Shown: positions 25,208 through 35,200, counted from the first letter of the stretch. The stretch is DNA of 64,000 bases from Pontibacter sp. FD36 (GCF_015686655.1 NZ_JADPMP010000001.1:124001-188000), one strand, 5' to 3'. Numbers and translations are program-made. The notes: generated by a model not told the origin, from the sequence alone.

Positions 25208-27015
25208 GCCAAAGATCCCCTGATCACTCTTTCAAGCTTTGGAACTTGCCATGAGTGACAATGTCCGACAGGCAATGAGACTTGTCTTTCATACACCTGC
25301 TCGATAAGTTCCACAGCTATACCAGCAAGTCCAGTAATTCTATTAAGGCGGGCAGGAGTCAATGGATGCCAGCACCCTACACCACGGGGCATATCTTCTT
25401 TTAAAGCAGCCAAGTGCTCTTCAACCCTGAAAGGTTCAAACCACTCATGAAAAGCATCGGCGTCGAAACTGGAAGCAGAATCCGAATAGAAAAACAAGCG
25501 CTGCGCATGAAGACCCAGCGAGAGGCTGATAATCGGCACCTGGCCCGCAATGCCAAGAAACGGCAGCTCCCGCAACACCGTGTCTGAGGCTGTAGCATCA
25601 ATGACAAGTGTGGCAGCATTCACTGCTTCTTCCAAGGCCTTATCTTTTGAAGTAGCTGAAACCGCAAGCCCCACCACGCTGGCCGAGGGGTTAGCATGGT
25701 TCAAACCGTAGGCGACGGAAATAGCCTTGTTCCTGTTTAGCTGTGGCAGGTTCAACGGGTGCCGGACCAGATTGCCAGCCTCCAGTAAGTCTGGATCCAC
25801 TATGGTCATGTCAGTAACCCCCATACGGACCAACTGCTCAGCCAAATGAGCGCCCAGAGCCCCTGCCCCTATCAAAAGCACATTCGCCTTACGTAAAGGG
25901 AGTGAAATCCTACCTCTGCTTTGCAAATCATTTGGATGCCAGTTTTCTGCTCTGCTCACCCATCGGACAGGCGAGGAGCTTCGAAGCGTATTTTCTACCA
26001 AAGAAATGCGAGCCTTGGCAGAAGCATTGGTTTTTGGCGACAAAACAAGGGCTTGCCAGTGATACCTGTAGGGTTCTTCTTTTACTTTGCTTGGAATCGG
26101 CATGCCTACAAAAAGAAGAAGCTCGTTGTGGGTCCTGAGCTTAGCCAAGGAAGGTCTAAGTAAATCGATAAGCGATTTTCCTTGACTGGCCACAGCGTCA
26201 GTAAGTTCCTTCATGGTCGCAGGCACTTGCCAGCGGTTAATTACTGGGACCTCATCCAGGCGAACCCACAAAGCATCTTGATGGCTAGGCAATTGATCAA
26301 TAGCTGTTCCCCAAGAAGGTTCATATACTGTTTTGTCACCTCTATGGTCCTTGAACTCCTGCACTATGGCAACATGGTTCAAATAGGATACAGCCGCAGT
26401 GCCAGCGTAAAAAGGACTCTGCTTCCAGTGAGAAAAAGAAACCTCATCTTCATAATAAGCCAATGTAAATACCTTGTTCTTAGACTCAGTTGCTGTATAC
26501 CTAAAGCCTGTGTCAAAGTCAGGTAGCTCAAAGTGATCCCCCGCGACTGCTAAGGTGTCTGTAGCAGCGCATTGCAGCCATTCCAGCGCCCTCGCCGCAT
26601 GCCAAACCACACGGTGCACGGTTGAGGTGGGCTCAGTCTCCATCGCATTACGTGAAGCGGCAAACCCATGGGTTTCGCTTAGGCTACAGATATGTCCGTT
26701 GCGTACCGGCCACAGAGGGTGTACTCCTCCATTGTACTGCTGATGCTCAAAAGTCGCGGTTACTCCTTCCTGCCCGTTGGAAGGATGCACTTGTACTTTT
26801 CCCCAGGGGTCAACGCTGAAGTCAACGATGATTCCCCACTCTGTGAAACGGTAAACGTCCTTCGTCGGCTTTGTACCGAGCATCTCTAAGCGGATACGCA
26901 GTATCCAAGCATTGCTTGAGGGGATTGGCTCCCAGTCTCCCAGGAGCTCAATACCTCTCATTCCTGACATCAAGACACTGCTTTGGCCCAAAGCCAATTG
27001 GTCAAGCTCATTCAT
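25204..27015 (-). CDS. E2-E1 fusion: ubiquitin-conjugating-like domain plus ThiF adenylyltransferase
   Basis: A protein of 603 residues. Residues about 25-165 look like an E2 domain: YRFTEWGIIV...HPLWPVRNGHICSLSE places a candidate catalytic Cys110 after a conserved His99, and a closing helix WHAARALEWLQ follows. The middle (170-370) is an unassigned linker domain. The C-terminal ThiF/E1 domain has the nucleotide loop GAGALGAH (383-390), VDPD with Asp407, NLVRH (415-419), and GCWHPLTPA near Cys548. An E1 adenylates the C-terminal glycine of a substrate and passes it as a thioester to E2. Cap2 of CBASS has the same E2-E1 plan. The order DUF1508, E2-E1, JAB on one strand suggests one conjugation/deconjugation operon. 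Confidence 0.85.
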   Translation of the reverse strand: MNELDQLALGQSSVLMSGMRGIELLGDWEPIPSSNAWILRIRLEMLGTKPTKDVYRFTEWGIIVDFSVDPWGKVQVHPSNGQEGVTATFEHQQYNGGVHPLWPVRNGHICSLSETHGFAASRNAMETEPTSTVHRVVWHAARALEWLQCAATDTLAVAGDHFELPDFDTGFRYTATESKNKVFTLAYYEDEVSFSHWKQSPFYAGTAAVSYLNHVAIVQEFKDHRGDKTVYEPSWGTAIDQLPSHQDALWVRLDEVPVINRWQVPATMKELTDAVASQGKSLIDLLRPSLAKLRTHNELLLFVGMPIPSKVKEEPYRYHWQALVLSPKTNASAKARISLVENTLRSSSPVRWVSRAENWHPNDLQSRGRISLPLRKANVLLIGAGALGAHLAEQLVRMGVTDMTIVDPDLLEAGNLVRHPLNLPQLNRNKAISVAYGLNHANPSASVVGLAVSATSKDKALEEAVNAATLVIDATASDTVLRELPFLGIAGQVPIISLSLGLHAQRLFFYSDSASSFDADAFHEWFEPFRVEEHLAALKEDMPRGVGCWHPLTPARLNRITGLAGIAVELIEQVYERQVSLPVGHCHSWQVPKLERVIRGSLA

Positions 27016-27026
27016 AAGGCAGAAGA

Positions 27027-27470
27027 TTATGCGAATCGCCCTCCACCGGTAGACCCGCCTTGGCTTGGAGGAATATAACCGCCTCCACTGTTGCCGCTGC
27101 TGTTCTGTTTACCGATCTCGCGAAGCAAGGCCTTAACGTTTTGAATAGCCCGCGTTACATTGTACTCACTGGCATAGCCTTCCGAGCCGTCGGCCAGAAC
27201 TTTGTTGTTCTTAGCCTGGAAGCGCCAGCGCCACTCACCTGCTTTGTCTTCGAAATACTCCCATTCCGGCCCGTGACCGGACTCTTCATCTCGGGACACT
27301 TTTCGCTCTGGGGCATTTGGCCCCAATGTTGTGAACAGGGCCGCTCCTTTCTCGCAGTCCTTACGGTCGTTGTAACCTTCTCCTGAGTCAGCCACAATTG
27401 CGCCGTTGTCATCCTTTAGGCGCCAGCGCCATTCAAGACTTTTGTCTTGATAAAAATTGAATCCTTTCAT
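27027..27470 (-). CDS. DUF1508 (YegP-like) double-repeat protein with Gly-rich tail
   Basis: A protein of 147 residues with two DUF1508 repeats at about residues 4-48 and 70-115, each with the pattern F-x-D-K-x2-EWRWR ... G(S)EGY. A flexible tail follows (residues 119-147) rich in Gly and Ser and ending GGSTGGGRFA. DUF1508 proteins are small, and their function is unknown. It is the first gene of the operon with the E2-E1 fusion (11 bp downstream) and the JAB protease. The tail could be trimmed to expose GG and then conjugated, which would make this protein the substrate. That is inference; the known DUF1508 fold is not ubiquitin-like. Confidence 0.82.
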   Translation of the reverse strand: MKGFNFYQDKSLEWRWRLKDDNGAIVADSGEGYNDRKDCEKGAALFTTLGPNAPERKVSRDEESGHGPEWEYFEDKAGEWRWRFQAKNNKVLADGSEGYASEYNVTRAIQNVKALLREIGKQNSSGNSGGGYIPPSQGGSTGGGRFA

Positions 27471-27594
27471 GTGTTGAGTTAAATGTTATAAAATATGGAA
27501 TGTTAAAAGCTGATGATAGACTCTTTTTATCATTAATTTTCAGACGCCTATTTAATTTACTTTATTCTCTTTTGTTCTATACAAAGCTATAGCT

Positions 27595-27621
27595 CTTGAA
27601 CGCAACCTATTTGCGTTCAAG
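27595..27621 (+). promoter_or_regulatory. Probable WYL-regulator operator between divergent genes
   Basis: CTTGAACGCAA and TTGCGTTCAAG are exact reverse complements with a 5-bp spacer. The site lies 34 bp before the WYL gene and 125 bp before the divergent DUF1508 gene, in an AT-rich region, so one bound regulator could control both directions. Confidence 0.75.
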
Positions 27622-27655
27622 TAAAAAAATGTAAATTGTTGAAAAATAATTTGGT

Positions 27656-28663
27656 ATGCCGCAGAATAAGCAAGCATATGTGCGAATGAGGGTAATTGAT
27701 GATTGCTTGAGAAGCAAGATCAGGAAGTATTGGTCAAAGACTGACTTAATTGAAAAAATTAGTAACACAAAAGACATTAAGATAAGCGAAAGAACCCTCG
27801 ATTATGATATCTACTTGATGCGTAACTGTTCTCAGCTCAACTACAATGCTCCAATAGGGTACTCGAAGAAAGAAAACGGCTACTTTTACTCAGATTCTAA
27901 CTTCTCCATAGCCAATCTGCCCTTAAACGAAATTGAGTTTAACGCACTTGCAACGGCTGCTGCAACACTAAACCAGTTTAAGCACATATCTGTCTTTCGG
28001 GAATTTGCCTCAACAGTAGATAAGGTAATCAACCTTGTACAGCACATAGAATATCAAAGGTCGGAAACCGGTTTGAAGTTCATGGACTTTGAGGAAGCTC
28101 CGTATTCTGTAGGCAATGAGCATTTAGACATACTTATTGATGCAACCAGGCATAAATACCCAGTTAGACTGATATATAAGAAATTTGATGCTGCCAGACC
28201 CAAACCACGTACAGTTAGTCCATATTTGCTCAAGGAGTACCGCAACAGGTGGTATTTAGTAGGATTACAACATGAGACAGGCAGCCTGAGAAAATTTGCA
28301 TTAGACAGAATCTGTAGTCTTGAGCCTACTCGGGATACTGTGTTTATGGATAACTATGGGTTCAACCCTCAACTTCATTTTAAAAATGCCATTGGTATTT
28401 CTTTGGAAGAAGAAACAGTAGAGGACGTAACTCTATCTTTTACTCCACATGACGGGAATTACATAAAGACACAGTATCTTCATAGCTCTCAGGAAATTCT
28501 AATTGATGACAAAACAGAGCTAAGAGTAAGGCTAAAGGTGGTGATTAACTATGAGCTTATTTCTACTATTCTAAGTTTTGGAATGGCTGTTAAGGTTATT
28601 GAACCTGCAGTTTTGAAGCAAAAAGTAATCGATAACTTAAAGAGTTGTCTTCAACTTTATTAG
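27656..28663 (+). CDS. WYL-domain transcription regulator
   Basis: A protein of 335 residues. The N-terminal winged helix (residues 1-75) includes SKTDLIEKISN and ISERTLDYDIYLMR. The WYL domain spans about residues 155-235, with the core RNRWYLVGLQHETGSLRKFALDRI (near 195-218). WYL regulators bind nucleic acid or nucleotide ligands and often control defence systems. It is divergent from the DUF1508/E2-E1/JAB operon and shares a regulatory region with a perfect inverted repeat. It is AT-rich compared with its neighbours, which fits recent transfer. Confidence 0.9.
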   Translation: MPQNKQAYVRMRVIDDCLRSKIRKYWSKTDLIEKISNTKDIKISERTLDYDIYLMRNCSQLNYNAPIGYSKKENGYFYSDSNFSIANLPLNEIEFNALATAAATLNQFKHISVFREFASTVDKVINLVQHIEYQRSETGLKFMDFEEAPYSVGNEHLDILIDATRHKYPVRLIYKKFDAARPKPRTVSPYLLKEYRNRWYLVGLQHETGSLRKFALDRICSLEPTRDTVFMDNYGFNPQLHFKNAIGISLEEETVEDVTLSFTPHDGNYIKTQYLHSSQEILIDDKTELRVRLKVVINYELISTILSFGMAVKVIEPAVLKQKVIDNLKSCLQLY

Positions 28664-28779
28664 AGACTACTCATTTTAGGATTTAGTAGTATTAATTATA
28701 ACCACCCTTAATCACATAATCTAGGTATCAACTAATGCTTGTCTGAAGTGATGAATTTTCTTAATGTGATAAATGGACC

Positions 28780-29250
28780 CTACAAGAGCCCTTCATCTGC
28801 CATGGAATAATAGGTCTCGCTGGTGAGGATAATGTGATCCAGTACAACAATGTCGAGCAGTTCTCCGCCTTGCTTCATTTTCTTTGTCAATTGTAAGTCT
28901 GCCGCACTCGGCTTGGTGTTGCCGGAGGGGTGGTTGTGGCAGAGGATGATGGAGCTGGCGCAAGCTTTAAGCGCTGCAGCGAAGATAAGCTTCGGGTCAG
29001 CCACCGTGCCTGCCACGCCTCCGGTTGAAAGCTCGTAAATGCCCAGCACCCTGTTGGCCCTGTTGAGAAGCATTACCTTGAACTGCTCCACAAACTCTAT
29101 CTTTCCTGTATCCCAGCTTTGGCGGAGCACCGCTGCGCTGTCAGTGGAACTGGTTACCTGTGGACGCTCGGATGGTTTTACTTTGGAGCGGTAAGTCAGC
29201 TTGATTTCTGCTACTCTGTTTAATCCGGATTTTTTAGTCAGCTTTTCCAT
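28780..29250 (-). CDS. RadC-like JAB-domain protein of a mobile element
   Basis: A protein of 156 residues, shorter than chromosomal RadC (about 220-230), because the N-terminal helix-hairpin-helix part is missing. The RadC JAB domain is complete: ESTGG-like ELSTGGVAGTVADPKLIFAAAL and ILCHNHPSGNTKPSAADLQLTKKM (near residues 100-125) contain the H-x-H...S...D metal ligands. Short RadC forms like this are typical of Bacteroidota integrative elements and may serve anti-restriction or DNA processing. The function is not established. It marks the likely right end of the island. Confidence 0.88.
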   Translation of the reverse strand: MEKLTKKSGLNRVAEIKLTYRSKVKPSERPQVTSSTDSAAVLRQSWDTGKIEFVEQFKVMLLNRANRVLGIYELSTGGVAGTVADPKLIFAAALKACASSIILCHNHPSGNTKPSAADLQLTKKMKQGGELLDIVVLDHIILTSETYYSMADEGLL

Positions 29251-29891
29251 AATCTTGTTCTTTTAAGTATGAGGAATTGATTATGGTGCCCTCACTGCCT
29301 CCGGGATCGGACTGAGGGCATAGGTGGAGCCTGTAAAAATGCGGAGGGCTCCTTTCAGGGATACCCATTTTTTCAGGACTACCTTGTCCCGTGTCCGGGC
29401 CGCAAGGCTACCTTTGCGCCGAAATGAATGACAGTGGACTTTTGCTTTGAAGTGTCCTAAGTAGTGTTCTTACAGGATTGTCTTTTATTTGGACTTCCTA
29501 CTAAGGCAATTGCTTCTATTTGCAGGTTCTGAAAACTCATGTCTTGTTTTAAAAACAAATTAGTGAACTTGTTGAGTGTTTAAGTCGCTCAACAACTCCT
29601 AACTGTAGTTTGCCAAGTTTCTCCTTGACCTCCATAGCAAGGTAAATACTGATCAGCCCTCCTCTAACTCCAATCCAGATAGTTATGGGCGGGTGCTGGC
29701 ACCAAGAAAGAGCCGCCATGCGAATCCGTCATCATTAACTCTCTTATCTACTCTACCTTCTCCTTTCAGGCCACCCAGTTACGAATGTAAGCGCATTTGG
29801 TTTCCTGAAAATAGCCTATTCTTCTGTTCTGGAACAGAATTTTCCAAGAAGTCTTCCTTTACCTTTATACTACACCAAAAGGGAAAGGGAC
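29251..29891. other. 640-bp stretch without a recognisable gene
   Basis: The DNA upstream of the RadC gene. It holds a GC-rich segment at 29380-29420 (GTCCGGGCCGCAAGGCTACC) of a kind often seen before such genes in mobile elements, and otherwise nothing that I can name. An island boundary may lie here. Confidence 0.4.
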
Positions 29892-30371
29892 ATGAATAAA
29901 AAGCTGGCCATAGAGGGGATTACAGCACTGCTGATCCTGCTATTTCTTTATACTGCGCTGAGCAAACTGCTGAATCTGCATGCTTTCCGGGGGCAGCTGA
30001 TGCTGCAGCCCTTCCCTGCAGGATGGGACACCTTGCTGCTGTGGGCACTGCCCTTGACAGAGCTACTGGTTTGTGTTTTGCTTTTCTTTCAGCGGACACG
30101 ACTGCAGGGCCTCTACCTGGCAACGCTTCTGATGTTGGTTTTCACTCTGTACGTTGCCCTGGTTCTTACTCGCGCTTTCGGCTACATTCCCTGCAGCTGC
30201 GGGGGTGTGCTGGAGCGGATGGACTGGGAGACACACCTGGTCTTTAATATAGTTTTTCTGGCTTTGGCGATCACAGCGACAATACTTCATAAACGATCAG
30301 AACGGCAGGAGCCTGCTGTGCGGGCTGCGGCTGGGCTATCTAACGGAAAGGAGGGAAGCGGTAAAGAGTAA
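29892..30371 (+). CDS. MauE/DoxX-family membrane protein
   Basis: A protein of 159 residues with four membrane helices (about 8-27, 45-66, 73-95, 116-134). The loop before the last helix has FGYIPCSCGGVLERMDW with C101 and C103, a signature of MauE-like redox membrane proteins. MauE takes part in disulfide formation in methylamine dehydrogenase. In Bacteroidota it is found near small secreted peptides and TlpA-like genes, as here. It may move electrons between the membrane and periplasmic thiols. A good ribosome site (AAAGGGAAAGGG) precedes ATG 29892. Confidence 0.82.
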   Translation: MNKKLAIEGITALLILLFLYTALSKLLNLHAFRGQLMLQPFPAGWDTLLLWALPLTELLVCVLLFFQRTRLQGLYLATLLMLVFTLYVALVLTRAFGYIPCSCGGVLERMDWETHLVFNIVFLALAITATILHKRSERQEPAVRAAAGLSNGKEGSGKE

Positions 30372-30514
30372 GCATGGAAACAGCGCAGCAGGGGAGCCCC
30401 GCTGCATGGGAAACGACAGTATAAATTTTCCGACTGGGCAAGGGCTCGGGAGCCAGTTGGAGCAGGTGATCGCCTGAACCTGCCAATCTCAGGCAACTTT
30501 AAATTTTTAATACC

Positions 30515-30811
30515 ATGAAAAAGATGAATTTGAGTATGCTCGCCATTTTGCTGGGGACAGCGTTGGCGGTTGCGGGAGTCGAGGGGAACTCGCAGCCGGA
30601 AGCGCAACAGGAGCAGTGGTTCCTGCTGCAGATGGGAGGTGATCCCTCTGATCCGAATGACTACACTATAACAGGTGGATCACCGTCCAACTGCGTGGTG
30701 GGCGACCACCGCTGCGCTATTCTAGCGGAGGAGGATGCAACCAATCCAGGTAAGCCGACGCAGGATGGTGTAGATGACCCTGCAAGGGAAGTGTTCCGCA
30801 GCCAACAGTAG
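30515..30811 (+). CDS. DUF6520-like small secreted protein
   Basis: A protein of 98 residues with a signal-peptide-like N-terminus (residues 1-22, MKKMNLSMLAILLGTALAVAG). The mature part contains WFLLQMGGDPSDPNDYTITGGSPSNCVVGDHRCAI with two cysteines, as in DUF6520 peptides of Bacteroidota. These short proteins often follow MauE-like genes; the function is unknown. It ends shortly before a bidirectional terminator. The two cysteines might be oxidised by the neighbouring MauE-like protein. Confidence 0.7.
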   Translation: MKKMNLSMLAILLGTALAVAGVEGNSQPEAQQEQWFLLQMGGDPSDPNDYTITGGSPSNCVVGDHRCAILAEEDATNPGKPTQDGVDDPAREVFRSQQ

Positions 30812-30836
30812 GCAAGGAAGCGCTTTTCTGATTTAA

Positions 30837-30870
30837 AAAAAGCCTGATGCGAATACGCACCAGGCTTTTT
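30837..30870. terminator. Bidirectional terminator between convergent genes
   Basis: AAAAAGCCTG (30837-30846) and CAGGCTTTTT (30861-30870) pair, with four further pairs inside and an AATA loop. There are A residues on one side and T residues on the other, so it can stop the DUF6520 gene from the left and the SusD gene from the right. Confidence 0.9.
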
Positions 30871-30879
30871 GGTGTGTGC

Positions 30880-32235
30880 TCAGTTCTGCTGAATGCCGCT
30901 TATTTCGATTACCCTCTGGGGAAGCGGAAAAACGTAGCGAGTATCCCCCGGGGGGAGCGTGTGTGTGCCTTCTGGCAGTTCTCGGGTCAGCGAAACGGCG
31001 TAGCGGCTATCCTTGTTGAGGCGGCGCAGGTCAGCCCAGCGCATGCTTCGGAAGGCCAGCTCTTTTCTGCGTTCCTCCAAGATGATGTCCAATGCCTGGG
31101 TGCCGTCAGTAGCTTCCAGGGGCGTGAAGGTACCGGCCTTCCAGCGTTTTTCCAGCAGGACATTAAGCGTGGCCATGGCTGGCCCCGCCTGACCCAGCCG
31201 GGCATGGCACTCGGCGCGGATCAGGTACAGCTCGTCGGTGGCGAGCCCGGTGAAGAGGAGAATGGACCCGGCGTAACTTCCCCGGAAACCGATGTTGCCG
31301 GGTTCATACTCGTGGTAGAAGACTTCCCGGCGCAGGTCATTCTCCCCATAGAGCGCGTACAGGTCCGGGTTCACTTTCCCCGCCGGGTAGTAAGTGCCGG
31401 AGAGCATAAACATGGTGCTGTGGAAAATCACCTCCTCGTTCATACCTGGGATCGGGTTCGCTGCGTTCAGGTCCAGCAGGTTGTAGTCCAGCAGTTTGTC
31501 ATGCAAACTGAGGGCTCTGTCCGCATAGGAGAGGGCCTCGGGGTAACGCTCCATCTGCAAAAGGGTGCGGGCGAGCAGCGCGAAGGCGGACGGCTTGGAG
31601 GGCCGTGTCTTGTAAGCTGGCACTTTCGGCAGCAGTTCTGCGGCTGTTTGCAGGTCTGCCAGCACCTGGTCGTAACTTTCCTGCACGGATGCCCTACCAG
31701 CACGCTCGTTGATGTCAGGGGTCAGTTTGAGCACAATGCCCGGGTCTTGAGCTGCCGTAGCCTCATTGTAGGGCTTCGCATAGACCTGCAGCAGGTTGTA
31801 GAAGGCATTTGCCCGGTAGAAAAGCGCGCTCCCCCTGATCATGTTCCACTCGCTTTTTTGGTGAGGGGCGGGCTCCAGTTTTTCCGTGCCCTCCAGCACC
31901 AGGTTGGCGTACAGTACCGCGTTGTAAGACAGAGACCAGTCATTGCGGTCACTGTCATTGTAGACATCCCGCTCCCAGGCGTAGACGTTCTTGACCGTCA
32001 GACTGGAGAGGGCGTTCCAGTCCGCAGGCCTGATATATAAGTTGTCGGCGGCGACTTCGCCTGTAAAAGGAGTCTCCTGGTTCAGTACGTAGTTGTTGTC
32101 GAGCAGGCGCAGGAGGTTCTCAAGCCTATCAGTCGGGATCGCCAGCGACTTGTCAGGCTTTACGTCCAGGAAATGCTCGCAGGACGAAAGCGAAATCGCC
32201 AAGAGTAGGGTGAAAATGCATTTTATCTTTTTCAT
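30880..32235 (-). CDS. RagB/SusD-family outer-membrane lipoprotein
   Basis: A protein of 451 residues. The lipoprotein signal SLSSC (Cys19) is followed by EHFLDVKPDKSLAIPT, the typical N-terminus of SusD proteins. TPR-like helices follow, and the C-terminus has the SusD-family pattern ILEERRKELAFRSMRWADLRRL (near residues 388-409). SusD proteins sit on the cell surface and close over the SusC channel to capture a nutrient. It lies 18 bp after the SusC gene. No glycoside hydrolase or peptidase is nearby to tell the substrate. Confidence 0.94.
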   Translation of the reverse strand: MKKIKCIFTLLLAISLSSCEHFLDVKPDKSLAIPTDRLENLLRLLDNNYVLNQETPFTGEVAADNLYIRPADWNALSSLTVKNVYAWERDVYNDSDRNDWSLSYNAVLYANLVLEGTEKLEPAPHQKSEWNMIRGSALFYRANAFYNLLQVYAKPYNEATAAQDPGIVLKLTPDINERAGRASVQESYDQVLADLQTAAELLPKVPAYKTRPSKPSAFALLARTLLQMERYPEALSYADRALSLHDKLLDYNLLDLNAANPIPGMNEEVIFHSTMFMLSGTYYPAGKVNPDLYALYGENDLRREVFYHEYEPGNIGFRGSYAGSILLFTGLATDELYLIRAECHARLGQAGPAMATLNVLLEKRWKAGTFTPLEATDGTQALDIILEERRKELAFRSMRWADLRRLNKDSRYAVSLTRELPEGTHTLPPGDTRYVFPLPQRVIEISGIQQN

Positions 32236-32253
32236 GGTATCGATCTTTTAGGA

Positions 32254-35200
32254 TTAGAAGCCAACCCGGAAGCCCATGGATAGGGTCGGTGGCGGTGTCA
32301 TGTAGTGGGCATGGTCTGGGTCAAGGCCGTGCTTGTTGGCGCGCCACAGGATTCCCAGGTCCCGCGCTACGGCGTAGAGCTGGACGTGCTGCACCATGCG
32401 CCAAGAATCAGACGGCTGCAGCACGTCTACCGTGAGGTTGATGTCCTGCAGCCGTATATGGTCCCCTTTCTCCACCAGGGCGGCGGAGTTGGCGTAAAAG
32501 GTGTCGCGGTTCACATTATTAGGGTAGACCATGGATGGAACCGAAGTGCGCTGCTCGTCTCCCGGCTGCTGCCAGCGGTGGGCAAAGTCCGGGTGGCTTA
32601 CCCAGCCCTGGAATAGGTTGTTGTAGTGGATGGAGGGGCGCCTGAAGTAATACCCGAAGCGGTAGCTGATATTTCCGGACAGCGTGACGCCCTTGTAGCG
32701 GAAGGTGTTCAGGAAGGAGCCGAAAACAGGAGGCAGGGCTGGGCCATGGTAGACCAGTTCCTCCAGCTGCGTATGCCGGGTGATGGCCGTGTAGTCTTTG
32801 CTTAGTTCCCCCTCAACGAGGCCCTGCGGATCTCCTGTCTGCGGGTCCAGCCCCTGCCAGGCGTAGCTGTAGATGCTGTGCGGGGGGCGCCCCTCAACCG
32901 GCGTGACGGAGAGGCCGGAATTGATGAAAGTGCTGCCGCTAGCCGTGGTGTGCTCATAGCGGGTGACCTCGCTTCTGTTGTAGTTGAAGAGCAGGGTACT
33001 GCTCCAATTCAGGCCCCTATCCAGCACTTTTCCGGTCAGTGAGAGGTCCACGCCGTTGCCTTTCATGGAGGCGACGTTGCGGCGGATCCTGCTGCTTATC
33101 ACACCGGCCGTCGGGTCCACGAGAGCATCACCGATCAGGTCCGTACCCTTCTTGATGTAATAGTCAAGCGTGCCGTGCAGGCGCTCGTTTTTCAGGCGGA
33201 AATCCAGGCCCATGTTCCAGGTGGCTGCTTTCTCCCAACGCAGGTCCGGGTTCGGGTAGGTGCGCACAACCGCGTAAGGGCCGCCGTTCAGGTTGCCCGA
33301 AACGGAGCTGATGGTGGCCAGGGCGGTCAGGTTGTTGTCCAGGTTGCCGTTGTAGCCAAAGGAAGTTCTGGCCTTTAGGTATTCTAGCCAGGGAAGGGAA
33401 AAGAAGTCCTCCCGGTGTGCGTTCCAGGCCAGTCCGGCTGACCAGAGGGGAACGCCGCGTTGGTTGCTGTTCACCCCAAAGAGGTTAGAGGCGTCCTTGC
33501 GGGCACTCGCGGTTGCGACATAGCGGCTGTCATAGGTGTACGTGGCATTGGCGTAGTAGGAGGTAAACCGCTGGTTTCGCTCTGAAAAACCGGTGTTGTT
33601 TTGAATGCGGCCCCTGGCGGCCGGGTTGAAAGAGAGGGGAAACTGTGTCATATTGTCAACAGGCACGGAGGTGCCCACGCGCTCATCATAGCCATAGGCC
33701 CGGAACTGCTGACCGGTGCTGCGCTGTGTCTGCCCTTCGGCACCGGCCATTGCCGACAATTCATGCTTGCCGGCTGATAGGTCGTACCGGAGCTGTCCCC
33801 GGCCGTTGTGGGACCGGAACTGGCCGTGCCAGGTGTCAATAATGCTGCCCCGGGGAACAGGGAAGCTCAGCGTTCCGTCCGGGTTCACCTGGGTGAAGCG
33901 GTTGATCAGGTTGCGCGTCCCGTATGCCTCGGATGTCTGCAGGTTGGTGTTCAGGTCCTGGTTATGGGCATACTGGTACTTCCCGATAAAAGTCAGGCCT
34001 TTGAACAGATCCACGTCCACCCCAACCGTCACGATGGCCTGCTGCTGCTCGATCGTGTGGTCAATTCCGTCAGCATCCCGCAGCGGCACATATTCCCAAT
34101 TGAGCAGACCGCTGGATGCGGCAGAGGCGGCATAGTCCTGCCGGTAGTCCCTGGGCAGGACCACCGGGTTGCCCTGTTCGTCCGCCAGGCGGGCATAGGG
34201 GTAGAGCCTTTTGGACTGGTCCAGGCTGATGTCACTGAAGGCGGGACGCCCGAAGCGCCTGGTCCCCTGCGCCAGGTTGATGCCTGTGTGCAGCGTCAGT
34301 CGTTTGGTGGGGGTGTAGCTGTTGTCGGCGCGCAGGCTGATGCGGTGGTTGGGATCACCCAGTTGGCCGGTGGCGGCATCGTAACCGCCTGCCAGGTAAT
34401 AGGACATGCGCTCACCGCCGCCGCTCAGGTTAAGGGCGTACTGCTGGTTTACCCCGGTATCGTAGAGATGGCGCTGGAAATCGTCCCGTACGTCGTGGGT
34501 GGCCAGGCCCTGCAGGGCTTCCTCCAACTGAGCGTCTGTGAGCTGGCCCTTTCGGTGCAGGATCATCAGCTCTACGGCAGGCGAGAGCAAAGTGCGGGCG
34601 GGACTGTTCTCCTGGCTGTTGTAGAAGCCTCTGCCGAAAAGAAAGCGTTCCACCCCGATGAAGTCAGCCGGGGCCATCATGGGCACCTGGCTGAAGTCCG
34701 GCTTCTGCAATACGCTGACGTTAGCATTGACGTTCACACGCATGGGCTGCTGGAGCCGTCCTTTTTTGGTGGTGATTACGATCACGCCGTTGCCGGCGCG
34801 GGCGCCCCAGATGGAAGCAGCTGCCGCGTCCTTGAGCACCGTAATACTCTCCACGTCGTTGGGATTGATGGCGATCAGGCTGCCTTCGTAGGGGAAGTTG
34901 TCCAGGATAATGAGCGGTTCGGCATTGCCGTAGATTGTGCTAATGCCCCGGATGTTGACTTTGGGGTTGTTGCGAACGCGCTCGTCGAAGTTAAGCCCGG
35001 AGGTGACGCCCTTGAGCCGGTCCAGGATGCCTGGGCTGACGGAGCGGTCGAGCAGCTCCCGCTCCACCTGCGTAAAGGAGCCCGTCACCCGCTCGGGAGC
35101 CAGGCGCTCATAGCCCGTGGAGACGAGCACTTCCCCGAGGGACTGGGAGTTTTCACGCAGGGCAATGGTCATTTCCCCATGTATAGGCGGTTTTAGCGGC

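Noticed and set aside
24722..27015. Classic type II CBASS system
   Set aside because: Cap2-like and Cap3-like genes are present, but there is no CD-NTase gene and no CBASS effector beside them. The first gene is a DUF1508 protein, so CBASS is not supported.
30847..32040. Long open frame (397 codons) on the plus strand opposite the SusD gene
   Set aside because: It is antisense to a clear RagB/SusD gene, has no family and no signal of its own. GC-rich coding DNA often leaves such open frames.
33808..35196. Long open frame (462 codons) opposite the SusC gene
   Set aside because: Antisense to a well-supported TonB-dependent transporter; composition is that of a shadow frame.
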